Shown piece by piece: positions 28,557 to 39,237 of a stretch of 64,000 nt of DNA. A program made the translations under genes and the position numbers. A model generated the notes under the pieces. It was not told the origin of the DNA and did not search any database. It saw nothing but the letters and a program-made list of their open reading frames with translations. Source of the DNA: a virus; the IMG/VR virus record IMGVR_UViG_3300025057_000003, positions 51,585 through 115,584 of that record; one strand, 5' to 3'. Within the stretch, counting starts at the first letter, position 1; every line of letters starts with the position of its first letter.

Positions 28557-31500
28557 ATGGCAGTAACAGTAGTAACAACTAAAATGGCAGGTGGTGTAAA
28601 TTACACACACACCACTGATACTTCGGCAGACTGGCCGTCAGTACCAGTTAGTACCTATTTCTATGATATAGATACAGAAATAGTATACTATAAAGATGCT
28701 GCCGGAACTGTTATAGATGCATATGAAGAAGGTGGTCTAACTACGGTTGCAACTGATGGTTTCACTATAACAGGTGATGGTACACCAACTAATCCTTTAG
28801 GTTCAGTTGGAGTATCTGGAGGAAATCTATTAATATCAGGTGGTGCATCATACTCTGGTACAGGATTAGACTTTGATATATCTATTCTTGTATTTAAGAT
28901 AGCGGGAATTCAATATACAACATCAGCTGAGACAACACTTACACTAGCCGCAGGTGATCCTACCTTTGCAAGATTTGATGCTATTATAGCCACATTAGAT
29001 ACTAATGATAATCCTATAGTAGATGTTGTACAAGGAACTCCTTCAGCTACTCCAGTTACTCCAGCACTTAACGCAGATCAAGTATTAGTTCAATATGTAG
29101 ATATTCAAGCAGCATCAACTACTCCAAATATTACAATACAGCAAGTATATAGAGAAGATCAAACATCTGATTGGTTAGGTAGTGTATCTGGAGGATTTGG
29201 GAACGCAGCTGTTTTTTCATCTACAACACCTTCTCCAACAGAGGGATCTTTTTGTTGCCTTAATACAGTAGGTAGATATGGTATTAGAAGAGGTACTAGA
29301 TTTACAGCACCTGCTGCAGTAAATAGAAGTCAATACACACAACTAAGTTTTAGAATATATTTAGTAGATGATTTTATAGCTAATTATGTCAATTACATTA
29401 GAGTATTTGGGTATAGTGCTCTTCCTCCAGAGGAAGGAGGTACTGGTACATATCTTGGTTTACTAGATGTAATACCTTACATGGATTTAACAGCTGTAGG
29501 TCAATGGCAGTTAGTTGTTGTCCCTACAGGACTAATGAATCAAAACTTAAGTGTAAGTGAAATTGGTTTCTTAAACTTTACTGTATACAACTGTCCACCT
29601 GCTTTAGTTAAATGCGGTGGTACTGCGCTCAAAGATAATACTGGTAATTTAATAACTCTTCAGTATGCTATAGATGATGTTAAATTACAAACAGGAACTA
29701 CCCCATCACCTGGAGCACCTACTGTTGATATTTTAGAAAATACTATTGCTGTAGGTTCTACTAGAACACTTGATTTTCAAGATGGTAACAATACTACAGT
29801 TAATGTAACAGATGATCTTATTAATAATAAAATAGATGTTCAAATAGACTATACAGGTTCTGATGAATTAGTTAAAGCTTCAGCTGCGGATACTATGCCT
29901 GGTTTTTTAGATACAAAGCTAACAGCAGGTACCAACGTTACATTTAATACTTTAAACCCTGGAGCTAATGAATCAGTTGAAATCAGTGCAACTGATACAG
30001 ATACAACATATGATCTTACATCAGCTCAGAATGTTTCTGATGTTGATATAACACTTACAGGATCTGATGCTACTACAGATACAGTAAAGCTTGTTGCTGG
30101 TACTAATATTACACTAACTGATAGCGGCACCAATCAAGTTACAATAGATGCTGCCGGTGGAGGTGAGGCAAACACTGCTTCTAATGTAGGTACAGGAGCA
30201 GGTCAAGTCTTTAAACAAAAGACGGGTGTTGATCTAGAACTCAAGACTATAAAAGCTGGTACTAACATTACTGTTACAAATAATGTAGATGATATAACAA
30301 TTGATGCAACAGGTGGCAGTGGTGAAGTTAATACAGCATCTAATGTTGGAGTTGGAGATGGAGTTTTCAAGCAAAAAACTGGAGTAGATTTAGAGTTTAA
30401 ATCATTAGTTGCAGGTACAAATATAACTTTAACTTCAGGAACAGATACAATTACCATTGATGCAGCAGGTGGTTCTGGTGGATCAGGTATATGGGGAATT
30501 GCTAATGCGGCTGGTGTTTATACTTTTTATTCTACAATAGCTTTAGCTAATGCTGCAGCTAGTGCAGGAGATACAATTGTACTATTTACAAATGTTACTG
30601 AAACAGGTGCAGTTACTTGGAATCTTGTTAATGGTGTAAATATAAATTTAAATGGTCATACTTACACTTTAGATAATGCCGCAGCTATTGCAGCAATTAC
30701 AGATAATGCAGTTGCGGTTGAATGTAAAATATCAAATGGAATTATACAAAGATTAAATGGTGCAGGATTAGCGATAGCTGCCGCATTTACAAACGCATCC
30801 AGTGAAATTATTCTTGATAATGTAAAAGTTATAGAAGCAGCAGCAGGTATTGCTTTAAGTACTGCAGGTAAAGTTTATGGTGGTATATACGAAAGTGGTT
30901 CCCCAGTAGGAGCAGTTTTAGCAAATAGTTCCACTAGTGAAATATATAATGCAATAATACTTGGCGGTAGAGTTGAAGTTAAGGGTGGTAAATTAGAAAA
31001 TTGTTATGTTTCTACTAATTCATATGTAGATCTTAGTCTCTCTGGAATATTAGAAAGATGTACAATTATAGGAGAATCTGGATCACTTGCAGCAGTAAAC
31101 TGTCAAAATACTGTATCAAATAATGGTAAAATGACTAACTGTGTAGTAAGATCTATAGGAGGTACTCCTGCCTTAGTTCAAAATACATCAATATCATTTT
31201 TCCATAATTGTTATTTTGAAAGTACTGCAGAGAATGCAGTAGAAACTACACTTGGTTATTTTTATGGTTGTACTTTTTATTCTGTATCTAGAGTAGCTGT
31301 TGATGCTCAACGATCTAAATTCCATAATTGTAATATGTATTCATTAACAAATGGAGGAGTGCAAACAGGTGCAGAAGGAGCTAATTACTTTTATGGTTGT
31401 AATATAACTTCTTTATTTGCAACTACAGATGCTTGTACAATAACTGCAACTGGTACTGCAGGAGCAAATATATTTTCAATGTGTAACTTTGAAGTACAAT

Positions 31501-31658
31501 CTTCAACTGATTTTGGAATTGCATCAACTGTAGCTTCAGATGTTTATTTAATTGGTAATACTTTTAATGGTATGGCTACAGCAATAGATGGTAATACAAC
31601 AAATATTCAAAGTACCGCAAATCAACATGATAAATTTGGTAACGTTTTAATAGGGTAA
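28557..31658 (+). CDS. Large receptor-binding/tail-fibre-like protein with repeats and beta-helix
   Basis: 1,033 residues. Residues about 14-60 ([18 protein letters not shown]...) match the N-terminus of the next gene and probably form a shared anchor. A jelly-roll-like region follows. Residues about 520-640 hold at least two copies of a unit of roughly 45-50 residues (NTASNVG...[10 protein letters not shown]...AGTNIT...IDA.GG), a form common in marine phage fibres. A beta-helix region (about 640-1030) begins with [19 protein letters not shown] and is paralogous to the 534-residue protein. The role is host recognition. Confidence 0.75.
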   Translation: MAVTVVTTKMAGGVNYTHTTDTSADWPSVPVSTYFYDIDTEIVYYKDAAGTVIDAYEEGGLTTVATDGFTITGDGTPTNPLGSVGVSGGNLLISGGASYSGTGLDFDISILVFKIAGIQYTTSAETTLTLAAGDPTFARFDAIIATLDTNDNPIVDVVQGTPSATPVTPALNADQVLVQYVDIQAASTTPNITIQQVYREDQTSDWLGSVSGGFGNAAVFSSTTPSPTEGSFCCLNTVGRYGIRRGTRFTAPAAVNRSQYTQLSFRIYLVDDFIANYVNYIRVFGYSALPPEEGGTGTYLGLLDVIPYMDLTAVGQWQLVVVPTGLMNQNLSVSEIGFLNFTVYNCPPALVKCGGTALKDNTGNLITLQYAIDDVKLQTGTTPSPGAPTVDILENTIAVGSTRTLDFQDGNNTTVNVTDDLINNKIDVQIDYTGSDELVKASAADTMPGFLDTKLTAGTNVTFNTLNPGANESVEISATDTDTTYDLTSAQNVSDVDITLTGSDATTDTVKLVAGTNITLTDSGTNQVTIDAAGGGEANTASNVGTGAGQVFKQKTGVDLELKTIKAGTNITVTNNVDDITIDATGGSGEVNTASNVGVGDGVFKQKTGVDLEFKSLVAGTNITLTSGTDTITIDAAGGSGGSGIWGIANAAGVYTFYSTIALANAAASAGDTIVLFTNVTETGAVTWNLVNGVNINLNGHTYTLDNAAAIAAITDNAVAVECKISNGIIQRLNGAGLAIAAAFTNASSEIILDNVKVIEAAAGIALSTAGKVYGGIYESGSPVGAVLANSSTSEIYNAIILGGRVEVKGGKLENCYVSTNSYVDLSLSGILERCTIIGESGSLAAVNCQNTVSNNGKMTNCVVRSIGGTPALVQNTSISFFHNCYFESTAENAVETTLGYFYGCTFYSVSRVAVDAQRSKFHNCNMYSLTNGGVQTGAEGANYFYGCNITSLFATTDACTITATGTAGANIFSMCNFEVQSSTDFGIASTVASDVYLIGNTFNGMATAIDGNTTNIQSTANQHDKFGNVLIG

Positions 31659-31660
31659 TT

Positions 31661-33157
31661 ATGGCATATACAGCATTAAACTTAGGATATATACCAACAG
31701 CAGGTTATGAGTACACAGGTACTACAGATAGTAGTGCTGATTGGGCGAGTGTACCTAATGAAACTTATTTCTTTGATAAAACAGAGAGACAAGTTTATTA
31801 CAAAGATGTCAATGGTGGTGTATATGGTGCTTATGCAGGTGGTGAAGAAGGAGTATTAAATACATTTAATATATCATCTAGTCAGTGGAGTAGAACAGCT
31901 CCATTAACAAACTTACTTGATGGTCAAACTGCCAACGGTTTTACTTTTTTTAGAGATGATTTATACGCTAGTGAGTTGACATTGGGCACCCCAACTGGTT
32001 CTGGTTATACAATTGCCAATGATGTTCCTACTACTACTACTGGATCAGGAGATAATAATTTAACAGTAAATATTTTAGCTGTTGCAGGAGGGCGAATTAC
32101 CCAATTAGAAGTAGCTAATCCTGGATTTGGTTATACGTTACGTGATACAATTACAATAACTCAAGCTGGATCAACAAATGATCAAACAGCTACTATAACA
32201 GATGTAGCAAGTGATAAGTCTTTACCATCTGTAGCTATACTAACTATTGATAATCCTGGAACTGGTTATAGTACTGGTACAGCAATACAAGTATCTGGAG
32301 GTACTGGAGTTGGTTTATTAGTAAACATAGATTCTGTTGGTGGAAGTGGTGAGATTACCGGAGTATCAATTAATGATAAAGGTGACAGATATACAAATGG
32401 TGATTCAGTTACAGTAGAGTCTGGAAACCGTGATGCAACTTTAACTTTAACTTGTTATGAGGCAGGTACAACAGTATATGATCAGTACAATATAGCTTAT
32501 GGTCTTAGTGTTAGTTTAAGTGGTACAAGCGGAACGGCAAATATCCGTATTGGAGGGTCAGATTATTTAGCTACGTTCAATACTGATTTATTTACAACAG
32601 CACAAGATTGGGAAGATTTATATGGAGATACTTTAAGAGCTTTAAATATTAGATCTTTTGTTTTAGGAAGTGGTACAGATGCTAGAATAAGATTCTGTGC
32701 GCCAAGAGCTACATTATTAACTTTATCAATAGCTAATGTATCAGGAGACTTAAGTGGAACTATATTAAATGAATTTACTGGAGGGACACTTCCGCAACCT
32801 GATCATTTGTTAATACCTTATGTAGGCAAACCATACTTTGGTAAAAGAATACAGCATATTATCCGAGTAAACTTTAATGTAAATACAGGGCCTGTAAAAT
32901 ATGCAACTTTACAATTACGTAGATATGCAAATGACTCTGTGATTGGTAGTGGTATACCTGTTCAAAGATATGATAATACTTCTGGAATTACAGGACAGCA
33001 GCACAATTTTGTAACTTACACTGCAAGTCCTGTAGATAGTTTTGTATTAGGAGGTTTTTACTTTGCATTAGAAAATCAATCAGGTACAGATTGGGAAATT
33101 GAAGGTTCTGCTGGTATATTAGTTCAGAATACATTCTCCAACGAAACAAGTTTTTAA
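31661..33157 (+). CDS. Appendage protein sharing the anchor of the 1,033-residue fibre
   Basis: 498 residues, starting 2 bases after the previous stop. Residues about 18-62 (TDSSADWASVPNETYFFD...VYYKD) align with the start of the upstream fibre. The middle (about 120-270) has repeated beta units of the kind PGFGYT...GTGYS...GDRYTNGD, as in repeat-containing phage adhesins. The C-terminal 120 residues look like a compact beta sandwich. It is likely a second receptor-binding or collar protein on the same attachment point. It is the last gene of the rightward block. Confidence 0.7.
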   Translation: MAYTALNLGYIPTAGYEYTGTTDSSADWASVPNETYFFDKTERQVYYKDVNGGVYGAYAGGEEGVLNTFNISSSQWSRTAPLTNLLDGQTANGFTFFRDDLYASELTLGTPTGSGYTIANDVPTTTTGSGDNNLTVNILAVAGGRITQLEVANPGFGYTLRDTITITQAGSTNDQTATITDVASDKSLPSVAILTIDNPGTGYSTGTAIQVSGGTGVGLLVNIDSVGGSGEITGVSINDKGDRYTNGDSVTVESGNRDATLTLTCYEAGTTVYDQYNIAYGLSVSLSGTSGTANIRIGGSDYLATFNTDLFTTAQDWEDLYGDTLRALNIRSFVLGSGTDARIRFCAPRATLLTLSIANVSGDLSGTILNEFTGGTLPQPDHLLIPYVGKPYFGKRIQHIIRVNFNVNTGPVKYATLQLRRYANDSVIGSGIPVQRYDNTSGITGQQHNFVTYTASPVDSFVLGGFYFALENQSGTDWEIEGSAGILVQNTFSNETSF

Positions 33158-33203
33158 AGGTACCCATCAGAACACCTTAACTGATGGGGTTGGTTTACCT
33201 TTA
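33156..33203 (+). terminator. Two-tier hairpin terminator ending the late block
   Basis: AAAGGTA (33156-33162, overlapping the stop) pairs with TACCTTT (33196-33202). Inside it, CCCATCAG (33163-33170) pairs with CTGATGGG (33181-33188). It lies at the end of the rightward block; there is no long T-run, so factor-dependent release or a stable 3' end is possible. Confidence 0.6.
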
Positions 33204-33243
33204 TTATGTACACAGAATTGGGTATGGTGTTTTTAAATTCCAC

Positions 33244-33319
33244 TAGGGCTGTGGATCCTTTCTACTAGCTACTAAGTAAATTAAAAGGATGGCAATTAAT
33301 GCCTTTAATATGAGCCCTA
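33244..33319. other. Compact three-way-junction-forming sequence between convergent blocks
   Basis: P1 TAGGGCT/AGCCCTA (33244-33250 with 33313-33319) encloses ATCCTTT/AAAGGAT (33255-33261 with 33284-33290) and GGCA/TGCC (33291-33294 with 33300-33303). The arms are perfect and would fold on either strand. It sits between the ends of two convergent transcription units, so it may be a bidirectional end signal or a structured RNA. Nothing else is seen in the 33.16-33.33 kb gap. Confidence 0.45.
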
Positions 33320-33325
33320 AGTCTA

Positions 33326-34207
33326 TCAAATCTCAAAATCAAATTCATCATTAATCTCATCTTCATGAACATGAATGACTTCAGGGTTATTATCAACTCC
33401 ATATAATTGGGATGATAATTCATCTTCAGTAATTTCATCTTCAATCTGATCTTCTGTATTAACTGAATCTCTAGGAGTAACTCCCATTCCATTTAATACA
33501 TTAGCTACCATAAAGTCATGGAAGTTTTTTGTATCACTTAACCATGCTCTAGGATGAACTGATTTATACGAGTGTGTTACATGATTATAGAAAGCCCATG
33601 CATTCTCTTGATCACATTGGTAATCATATGATGGTTTTTCCATCTCATCTTTAACACAACTCATTTGTCTTGGACTAATAAGATCTTCATTAAAATACAT
33701 GCGTCCAAGTAATTGAGCTTGCTCTTTAAATGTTAGAGGAGTATTTCTTAGATTATCTCTATCATCTTTAATCCGGTCAAATGCTTTCTGAGCATTTTTA
33801 ATTTGACTTGATATCTGCATTTTAATTTCCTGATCTGCGGTACCTGTATGCTTTCTAGCATAATTCAGTTCTCCACAAACCATTCCATTACTACATGCAA
33901 ATACATGTGCTCCAATAGCACATTGGAATCTGATAGATTTATCATAAGAGTTTGTCCAGGCAAACATCATACCTATTTCATTGTCATCATGACCTGATAA
34001 AGGTTTTATATGATAAATACCTTGGGCTACTTCTCCACGATTATTAGCTCTATATAATTCATTTGTAACAATAAATCCACTATTAGCAAGCATTTGCTTA
34101 GTGGTATCAATTACAAATTTGTGTGATATAACCGTATACGTATCAGCATGTGATGGCAACGGTGCGTTTACTACAAAGTCTCTTGTTACTTCTATTTGAC
34201 TTTTCAT
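33326..34207 (-). CDS. DUF932-family protein
   Basis: 293 residues. The pattern GIYHIKPLSGHDDNEIGMMF, then IRFQCAIGAHVFACSNGMV, and helical sequence after it, matches DUF932 (phage/plasmid-like protein), common on phages and plasmids but without a proven activity. The C-terminus is acidic (EDEINDEFDFEI). It lies last in the leftward replication block, downstream of DNA polymerase, which fits a role connected with DNA replication or repair. Confidence 0.75.
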   Translation of the reverse strand: MKSQIEVTRDFVVNAPLPSHADTYTVISHKFVIDTTKQMLANSGFIVTNELYRANNRGEVAQGIYHIKPLSGHDDNEIGMMFAWTNSYDKSIRFQCAIGAHVFACSNGMVCGELNYARKHTGTADQEIKMQISSQIKNAQKAFDRIKDDRDNLRNTPLTFKEQAQLLGRMYFNEDLISPRQMSCVKDEMEKPSYDYQCDQENAWAFYNHVTHSYKSVHPRAWLSDTKNFHDFMVANVLNGMGVTPRDSVNTEDQIEDEITEDELSSQLYGVDNNPEVIHVHEDEINDEFDFEI

Positions 34208-34258
34208 AAATTAAACTTTATAAGTGTAAATATATTAATAATGTTGGACTATTCCAAA

Positions 34259-34342
34259 TTATACAATTATTAAAAACATAACAATCAAGCATATTATGCC
34301 GAATATTATAGCAGATAATATTGTATGAAGTTTATGATTCAT
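34259..34342 (-). CDS. 27-residue membrane peptide coupled to DNA polymerase stop
   Basis: A short ATG frame (MNHKLHTILSAIIFGIICLI, then VMFLIIV) begins on the polymerase stop codon (TAATG). It is one long hydrophobic helix with a polar start. The overlap and the clean membrane composition argue for a real micro-gene, though AT-rich DNA makes hydrophobic frames by chance. Confidence 0.4.
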   Translation of the reverse strand: MNHKLHTILSAIIFGIICLIVMFLIIV

Positions 34343-36342
34343 TAAAATAATTCTAATTGATTAATACTAGTATGTAATATTGAATTTATTTCAGATTCAA
34401 TAGCTTTAATATAATAAGCAAGATCAATATTATAATCTTCCCACTTGGGTTCTAACTTTATTTCATTGAATAAGGTTTGCATCCATCTTCCGGCTTCATT
34501 TTGTATTTCTCTTCCATCTTTATTATTAATCCTTAGTATTTTAACGCTTTTTTCACCATGTTTGGATATGAAGTATCTATTGATCTTTTGAAGATCTTCT
34601 TCTTTATATATACCGTTATTTGATGATATAGCTACTTGCTTCCAATCACCTTTTGATTTTTTACCTATACAGTAGTCAAGTATATTTTTATTCTTTGCAA
34701 GATAGTCTTCTGGTAAGACATCCTTAACAAAGTAATTATAAATAGCCTTTTTAACTACTAGTTTAGATTTATTCTTATGGAGTTGAAGTTCATGAAAATT
34801 AAATCTACCTTTTAACTTTACAGGAGCATACATAAAATCAGAACCTTTTACTTTAAATAAGTAATGTGGATTCTCTTCTTTTGCTTTTCTCCAGTTAGTT
34901 ATATCAACAGATTTAAAATCATTTACTGCAATGTAATTATTAACATCACCAAGAACAAGTCTTTGATATGTGTCATGCTCAAGATTTAGTTGAGTTAGAT
35001 CTTCCCACTGTTTGCAGATCTCTAAATATAGATCTTTTTTGTTTCTTGGAATTCTAATCTCTACACCATCTGTATTTTGCAATAAGCCAAATGCTTCTGG
35101 TATTGCGTCCAGTATCATATCATATAACATCATCAGACTAAGCTGACCATTGAGTGTTATACGCATGCATAGTTCAGGATCATAAAAGAAGCTATTCTCT
35201 TCATTGCTCAAACCAAATGTACTATTAAGTATAATTTTATATACATAGTTCATTGGATTAGACTTTGGGATTTTAACTCTCTCATTAAAGAACCATTCAT
35301 ACTGATCACAGAACTCTTCTTTTGGAAAGTGTGCGGGTGACCACTTATTCCGAATACATAGATTTGGATAGAAAGATGTAACATCCGAAGACATAATAAT
35401 ATGATCATCATCTGATTTATATACACCACTTTTTCTTGCACCGTGAATGCCACCTAATGCAAACGTTGTGTGTACACCTTTGTGTTCCATCTCATATCTA
35501 AACTGACCCTTAAGCCTCATTGCATCTAGCTCAAGAGATTTAAATCTTTCAAGAGCAGCTTTAAATTCAGGAGCATTAAACTTAATGTAAGGTAATATAA
35601 GATCTTTAACCTTAATTACATTTCTATAAGTCTTCATGTTCTTGATTTCCCCCGGGTTCATATCCAACTTCTTACCTAAATAATAAGCAAATAGTTCTTT
35701 AGCAATCTTTGGTTCAGAAGCACTAAATAGATTTATACCATATTGAGATGTAAGTTCTTTGCGTAACTTAATCTCTGATTTAGATCTATTAAATATTTCT
35801 TTAGTAGATGCAACATCATTAACACAATACTTAACTATTGTATCTAGCTCCTCTTGGGTTTTGATTTCTGTAGTATGATGTATAGGCATATCTAAAAGAT
35901 TTTCCCAATCCATACTATACTGAATCCATTTAAGGCTAGAACGTTTAGCTGGGTTGTCCCAGTGGTGTAACTTAAATAAATCAATCTGACCTATTTGTAT
36001 ATGCCACGGTGCAAATACTCCCCATTCTTTTTTATTTTGCCTAGCTATTGTGTCTTGAGCAAAGTCATAAATAATACCAGCTATGTCTTCAGCGCACATG
36101 CTATGCCACATATGGTAATTATTTAGTATATACTGAGTCACTTGAGCATCAAAAGCTAAACCATTATATGATATATGCCATTGCTTCTCATCTCTATTTG
36201 TATGTAAAAATTCTATGAAATCATCAAAATCATTTTGTAACTCATGTACTATAAATACTCTTTCCTCAGAGGTTTTATAATGCTGAAATACTGCTACAAA
36301 ACAATTTGATAATGTTTCATAATCCATTATGTAGTGATCCAT
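34342..36342 (-). CDS. Family B DNA polymerase with 3'-5' exonuclease
   Basis: 666 residues, compact for the family and close to protein-primed or phage-type polymerases in length. Exonuclease motifs: DYETL (D7, E9), YNGLAFD (D65), YCVNDV (Y172, D176). Polymerase motifs: A, DVTSFYP (320-326); B, KIILNSTFG (369-377); C, QNTDGVEI (TDG 424-426, reading TDG where DTD is usual). It should be the replicative polymerase of the phage. It lies after the 141-residue gene and a terminator hairpin, at the downstream part of the replication block. Confidence 0.92.
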   Translation of the reverse strand: MDHYIMDYETLSNCFVAVFQHYKTSEERVFIVHELQNDFDDFIEFLHTNRDEKQWHISYNGLAFDAQVTQYILNNYHMWHSMCAEDIAGIIYDFAQDTIARQNKKEWGVFAPWHIQIGQIDLFKLHHWDNPAKRSSLKWIQYSMDWENLLDMPIHHTTEIKTQEELDTIVKYCVNDVASTKEIFNRSKSEIKLRKELTSQYGINLFSASEPKIAKELFAYYLGKKLDMNPGEIKNMKTYRNVIKVKDLILPYIKFNAPEFKAALERFKSLELDAMRLKGQFRYEMEHKGVHTTFALGGIHGARKSGVYKSDDDHIIMSSDVTSFYPNLCIRNKWSPAHFPKEEFCDQYEWFFNERVKIPKSNPMNYVYKIILNSTFGLSNEENSFFYDPELCMRITLNGQLSLMMLYDMILDAIPEAFGLLQNTDGVEIRIPRNKKDLYLEICKQWEDLTQLNLEHDTYQRLVLGDVNNYIAVNDFKSVDITNWRKAKEENPHYLFKVKGSDFMYAPVKLKGRFNFHELQLHKNKSKLVVKKAIYNYFVKDVLPEDYLAKNKNILDYCIGKKSKGDWKQVAISSNNGIYKEEDLQKINRYFISKHGEKSVKILRINNKDGREIQNEAGRWMQTLFNEIKLEPKWEDYNIDLAYYIKAIESEINSILHTSINQLELF

Positions 36343-36356
36343 ACTAAAGTTTTAAG

Positions 36357-36390
36357 CAAAAAAAAAGAGGTTATAATACCTCTTTTCTTT
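36357..36390 (-). terminator. Intrinsic terminator/attenuator upstream of DNA polymerase
   Basis: AAAAGAGGT (36363-36371) pairs with ACCTCTTTT (36378-36386), with T-runs on both strands, between the 141-residue gene and the polymerase gene. Read leftward it would end or attenuate transcription before the polymerase. Confidence 0.65.
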
Positions 36391-36405
36391 TTTATTTGAT
36401 ATAGT

Positions 36406-36831
36406 TTAAGCTGGCATGATAATGTTAGATATTTTAGTTTCCTTAGCATCAACATTCATAAAGTCTTTATAATTAAATGAGCCTGCATTAATTGCAAATA
36501 ATTCAATAAAGTTTTCAATCTCTTCTTTTTCTGTAATATAAAATTCAGAAAAAGTTTCAACCATAACTCTTTGTTCTTTCATTACCTTGCCAGTTTCGTT
36601 ATTAGGAAACTTTAATTTTTGAGGTTCACCATCATCATTTAATCTAGGCATCATGGTAAACGTTTGTTTTTTATTCTTGGAAATAACTACTATAATCCCG
36701 CTAGCAGGATCAAACATTGCTTCCACATATGGGCAGTCTTCACTGACTGCAATCATGTTAAATGATTTAACTCCTCTAAATGAAGAGGATATTAACATCA
36801 TGTTCTGACCAATTAGTTTTTTTACACTCAT
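36406..36831 (-). CDS. Unknown 141-residue protein of the replication block
   Basis: Mixed alpha/beta composition with beta-rich stretches (MIAVSEDCPYVEAMF, then GIIVVISK) and an acidic helix (ITEKEEIENFIELF). No motif recognised. The start codon abuts the stop of the preceding gene (1-base overlap). Being between the PD-(D/E)XK nuclease pair and the polymerase, it is probably a replication or repair accessory factor. Confidence 0.55.
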   Translation of the reverse strand: MSVKKLIGQNMMLISSSFRGVKSFNMIAVSEDCPYVEAMFDPASGIIVVISKNKKQTFTMMPRLNDDGEPQKLKFPNNETGKVMKEQRVMVETFSEFYITEKEEIENFIELFAINAGSFNYKDFMNVDAKETKISNIIMPA

Positions 36832-37412
36832 TAATTATTTTTTTCTAAAGATATAGAATTATTGTGTAATAAAGCAAACTCATCTGGAATTTTTTCAAAT
36901 AGTGTTTCTTTTTCTAGATCAGGAGGTGTGCATAGTTCATGTGTTTCCTTTATAATATCTAAGCTTACATCTAATGCTTCTGCATATGTTTCATGATGTT
37001 CACTTGGATCCAGGTAAGATTGTATATACTTACTTATTCTACCAACCTTACCAAAGTATTTTAATATCTTATGTTTTGTTTTAACTGAAAATTTAGAGTA
37101 ATGTCCTTTTACGAACATATCAAAGTCATGCTCATATTTAGAATAGTCAAAAATGTAAATTTGCTTGTCCTTCATTCTTTCTTTATGATCTAACAATGGA
37201 TGTGAATCCAAATGTCTTCTCTCAAAATTTCTGAACTTTAAGTTTGCATTTGTATGATAAATACAGATATACCTATAGTCATGTGGCTGATAAAGACCAT
37301 CCCAGCAGATATATGTTTCTACTGGGACGTAATCTTCACCTTTCCTTATGTCTAATAAAGGATACAAAAAAATCTTTGATTTTTGAAAATACTGCATATA
37401 AGCCTGAGTCAT
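36831..37412 (-). CDS. Unknown 193-residue protein next to a RecB-like nuclease
   Basis: Rich in aromatic residues and His in the first half (YRYICIYHTNANLKFRNF) and helical and acidic in the second. No domain is recognised. It starts one base after the nuclease gene stops and ends on the next start, so the three genes form one translational unit. Confidence 0.55.
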   Translation of the reverse strand: MTQAYMQYFQKSKIFLYPLLDIRKGEDYVPVETYICWDGLYQPHDYRYICIYHTNANLKFRNFERRHLDSHPLLDHKERMKDKQIYIFDYSKYEHDFDMFVKGHYSKFSVKTKHKILKYFGKVGRISKYIQSYLDPSEHHETYAEALDVSLDIIKETHELCTPPDLEKETLFEKIPDEFALLHNNSISLEKNN

Positions 37413-37413
37413 A

Positions 37414-38400
37414 TTATAATTTTATTTTATTTGTTGCAAAATTATAAGGAAGGCTATAATCTTTCTCATTATAATGGTACTCAGCTACGTTCAATGCATC
37501 GGTTAACATAAAAGCCCATCCTCTCATAGTATCATCAAGAACTTCAAAAATGTAAACTTGATTATACTTGTCTATTACAACAAACTTAAACAAAATTTTG
37601 TAATCATCACGTATTTTTTCATCTAAATTTTCATATACAAGTTTAAAATATATTGCAGCCTGCAAGTAATATTTATAATACTCAACAGTCTCCTCAAACT
37701 CAACTATAGTCTTAGATGTAGTCTTGAGATCACAAATTGTGACAGTTTTATTTTCATGGTCTATTTTATAGAAATCTACGTAGCCGTGTAAGCCAAACTT
37801 TTTTTGTTTAAGTGTACACTTTAAATATTTTTCCACATATCTTTCTTCTGAATCTAACTCAAAGTCAGTCTCATTATTTGTAAATAGTTCCTTCACATCA
37901 GCGTGTGAGTTTAAAATATCCACGTAGTCATTGCAACGAGCAAGGGTATCTTGGTCAATAACATCCACAGTTTTATTGAGAATAAATTTCCAATATGTTT
38001 CATAATCATCAATTTTAATTTTAGCAATTCTTTGTTCATCAGTCTTAAGTGACTGATGCAAATTCACTTCTTTCAGAACATCTATTATTAGTTCATCATT
38101 AATATCTTCTAACTTTGCAGCATCTGTTTTCTCAGATAGTATGTGTAATACTTTTCTTACACTATCTGTAGGAGTTTTACCTGGTACAATCTTAAATTTC
38201 TTTTCAAGATTTTCAGGTTCTAGCAATAAGCAATGAACAAGCTTACCTTCAACTAGATGTTTGTCAGTACGGATCTCACGGTCCTGTAATATATACTCCT
38301 TATAAAATATAGAAGGAGAGAATAATAATTTATTTATAGAGGAGTAGCTAAAGTTAAAGTCTTTAGCATAGAACTCCTCTTCTTTTTGTTTGTCAATCAT
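37414..38400 (-). CDS. PD-(D/E)XK (RecB/exonuclease-like) nuclease
   Basis: 328 residues. The nuclease core is clear: a GKLVH helix near 52-56, D209 in HGYVDFY, D224 and K226 in ICDLKTTS, and a following YYLQAAIYFKL helix (Q247, Y251). This arrangement resembles the phage RecE/Cas4-like exonucleases that resect double-stranded ends for recombination. It lies near the Sak4-like ATPase and SSB-like proteins, which would complete a recombination set. Confidence 0.8.
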   Translation of the reverse strand: MIDKQKEEEFYAKDFNFSYSSINKLLFSPSIFYKEYILQDREIRTDKHLVEGKLVHCLLLEPENLEKKFKIVPGKTPTDSVRKVLHILSEKTDAAKLEDINDELIIDVLKEVNLHQSLKTDEQRIAKIKIDDYETYWKFILNKTVDVIDQDTLARCNDYVDILNSHADVKELFTNNETDFELDSEERYVEKYLKCTLKQKKFGLHGYVDFYKIDHENKTVTICDLKTTSKTIVEFEETVEYYKYYLQAAIYFKLVYENLDEKIRDDYKILFKFVVIDKYNQVYIFEVLDDTMRGWAFMLTDALNVAEYHYNEKDYSLPYNFATNKIKL

Positions 38401-38403
38401 ACT

Positions 38404-39237
38404 TTAAAATATATATCTAATTGTATCAATATTAAAATAGGCTGAATATAAAAACTTCCAATGATCAAGATATGCTTCTTTATCTTTAAGCGGATATCTC
38501 ATTACACCAGATTCATTCTTTACTTCACATGAAGCAGCCATTAACTTCTGTGCTTGTTCTGATGCTTTAGCCATCTGATTAGCGTGATTAGTTAATGCAA
38601 TAACTTCACACTTATTCTCACCGGCTATAGCTCTAACCATTTTAAATAGATCAGAATAACGTTCTGACCATTTATAATCAAATACCACAGGACTGTAGTT
38701 TATATGAACTTCCCATCCTAATTTCTTAAGACGGTTAATATCATGTATCCTATCTTCTATCTTTTGCATTTTAGGTTCAAGAACATCAGCAAAAATCTGA
38801 GGCATTAGACTAACTCTAACTCTAGGCTTCTTATTAAAATGATTAACATCTAAATTTAACAAACCTGGATACTTAGTAGCCATGGTTGTATTAAGTCTTG
38901 GATGATCATCATATCTTTTAAGATAGTCTATCAATGGTTCTGGTGTATGTTTTTGCATCAATACTAAATCAGTATTACATGCAATATCCACCATAGTATA
39001 TATAGGGTCTTGTTGATCAGGTACCTTAGTAAAGCCCTCTTCCCATTTAACAACCGAATTAAATATGTCATCTACATTTGTATTTACAAAGACTCTTGTA
39101 CCGTTATACCGGGACATGTAACAATAAGTATTTACACAGCCACCAAAGCATCCGTAGATTAAATTGGGAGCTATGCAATTAGCACTATTGTTATTGTTCT
39201 TTGTTGTTAGAGTCTTTGTCTTCTGTTCTTTGATCAT
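38404..39237 (-). CDS. Radical SAM protein, spore-photoproduct-lyase-like, with atypical cluster motif
   Basis: 277 residues. C30, C34 and C39 in YGCFGGCVNTYCYMSRYNG form a CX3CX4C cluster motif; classical radical SAM enzymes have CX3CX2C. The rest (NTDLVLMQKHTPEPLIDYL, then RVRVSLMPQIFADVLEPKM) follows the SplB/photolyase-like radical SAM layout, with a TIM-barrel pattern. A DNA-lesion repair or base-modification role is suggested by this family. The gene overlaps the zinc-ribbon gene before it by 47 bases. The assignment to the SPL branch is by pattern memory. Confidence 0.65.
   Translation of the reverse strand: MIKEQKTKTLTTKNNNNSANCIAPNLIYGCFGGCVNTYCYMSRYNGTRVFVNTNVDDIFNSVVKWEEGFTKVPDQQDPIYTMVDIACNTDLVLMQKHTPEPLIDYLKRYDDHPRLNTTMATKYPGLLNLDVNHFNKKPRVRVSLMPQIFADVLEPKMQKIEDRIHDINRLKKLGWEVHINYSPVVFDYKWSERYSDLFKMVRAIAGENKCEVIALTNHANQMAKASEQAQKLMAASCEVKNESGVMRYPLKDKEAYLDHWKFLYSAYFNIDTIRYIF

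Noticed and set aside
35060-35090. Loss of function in polymerase motif C (NTDG rather than DTD)
   Set aside because: Exonuclease and motifs A and B are complete, and TDG forms occur in divergent phage family B polymerases, so I do not call it inactive.
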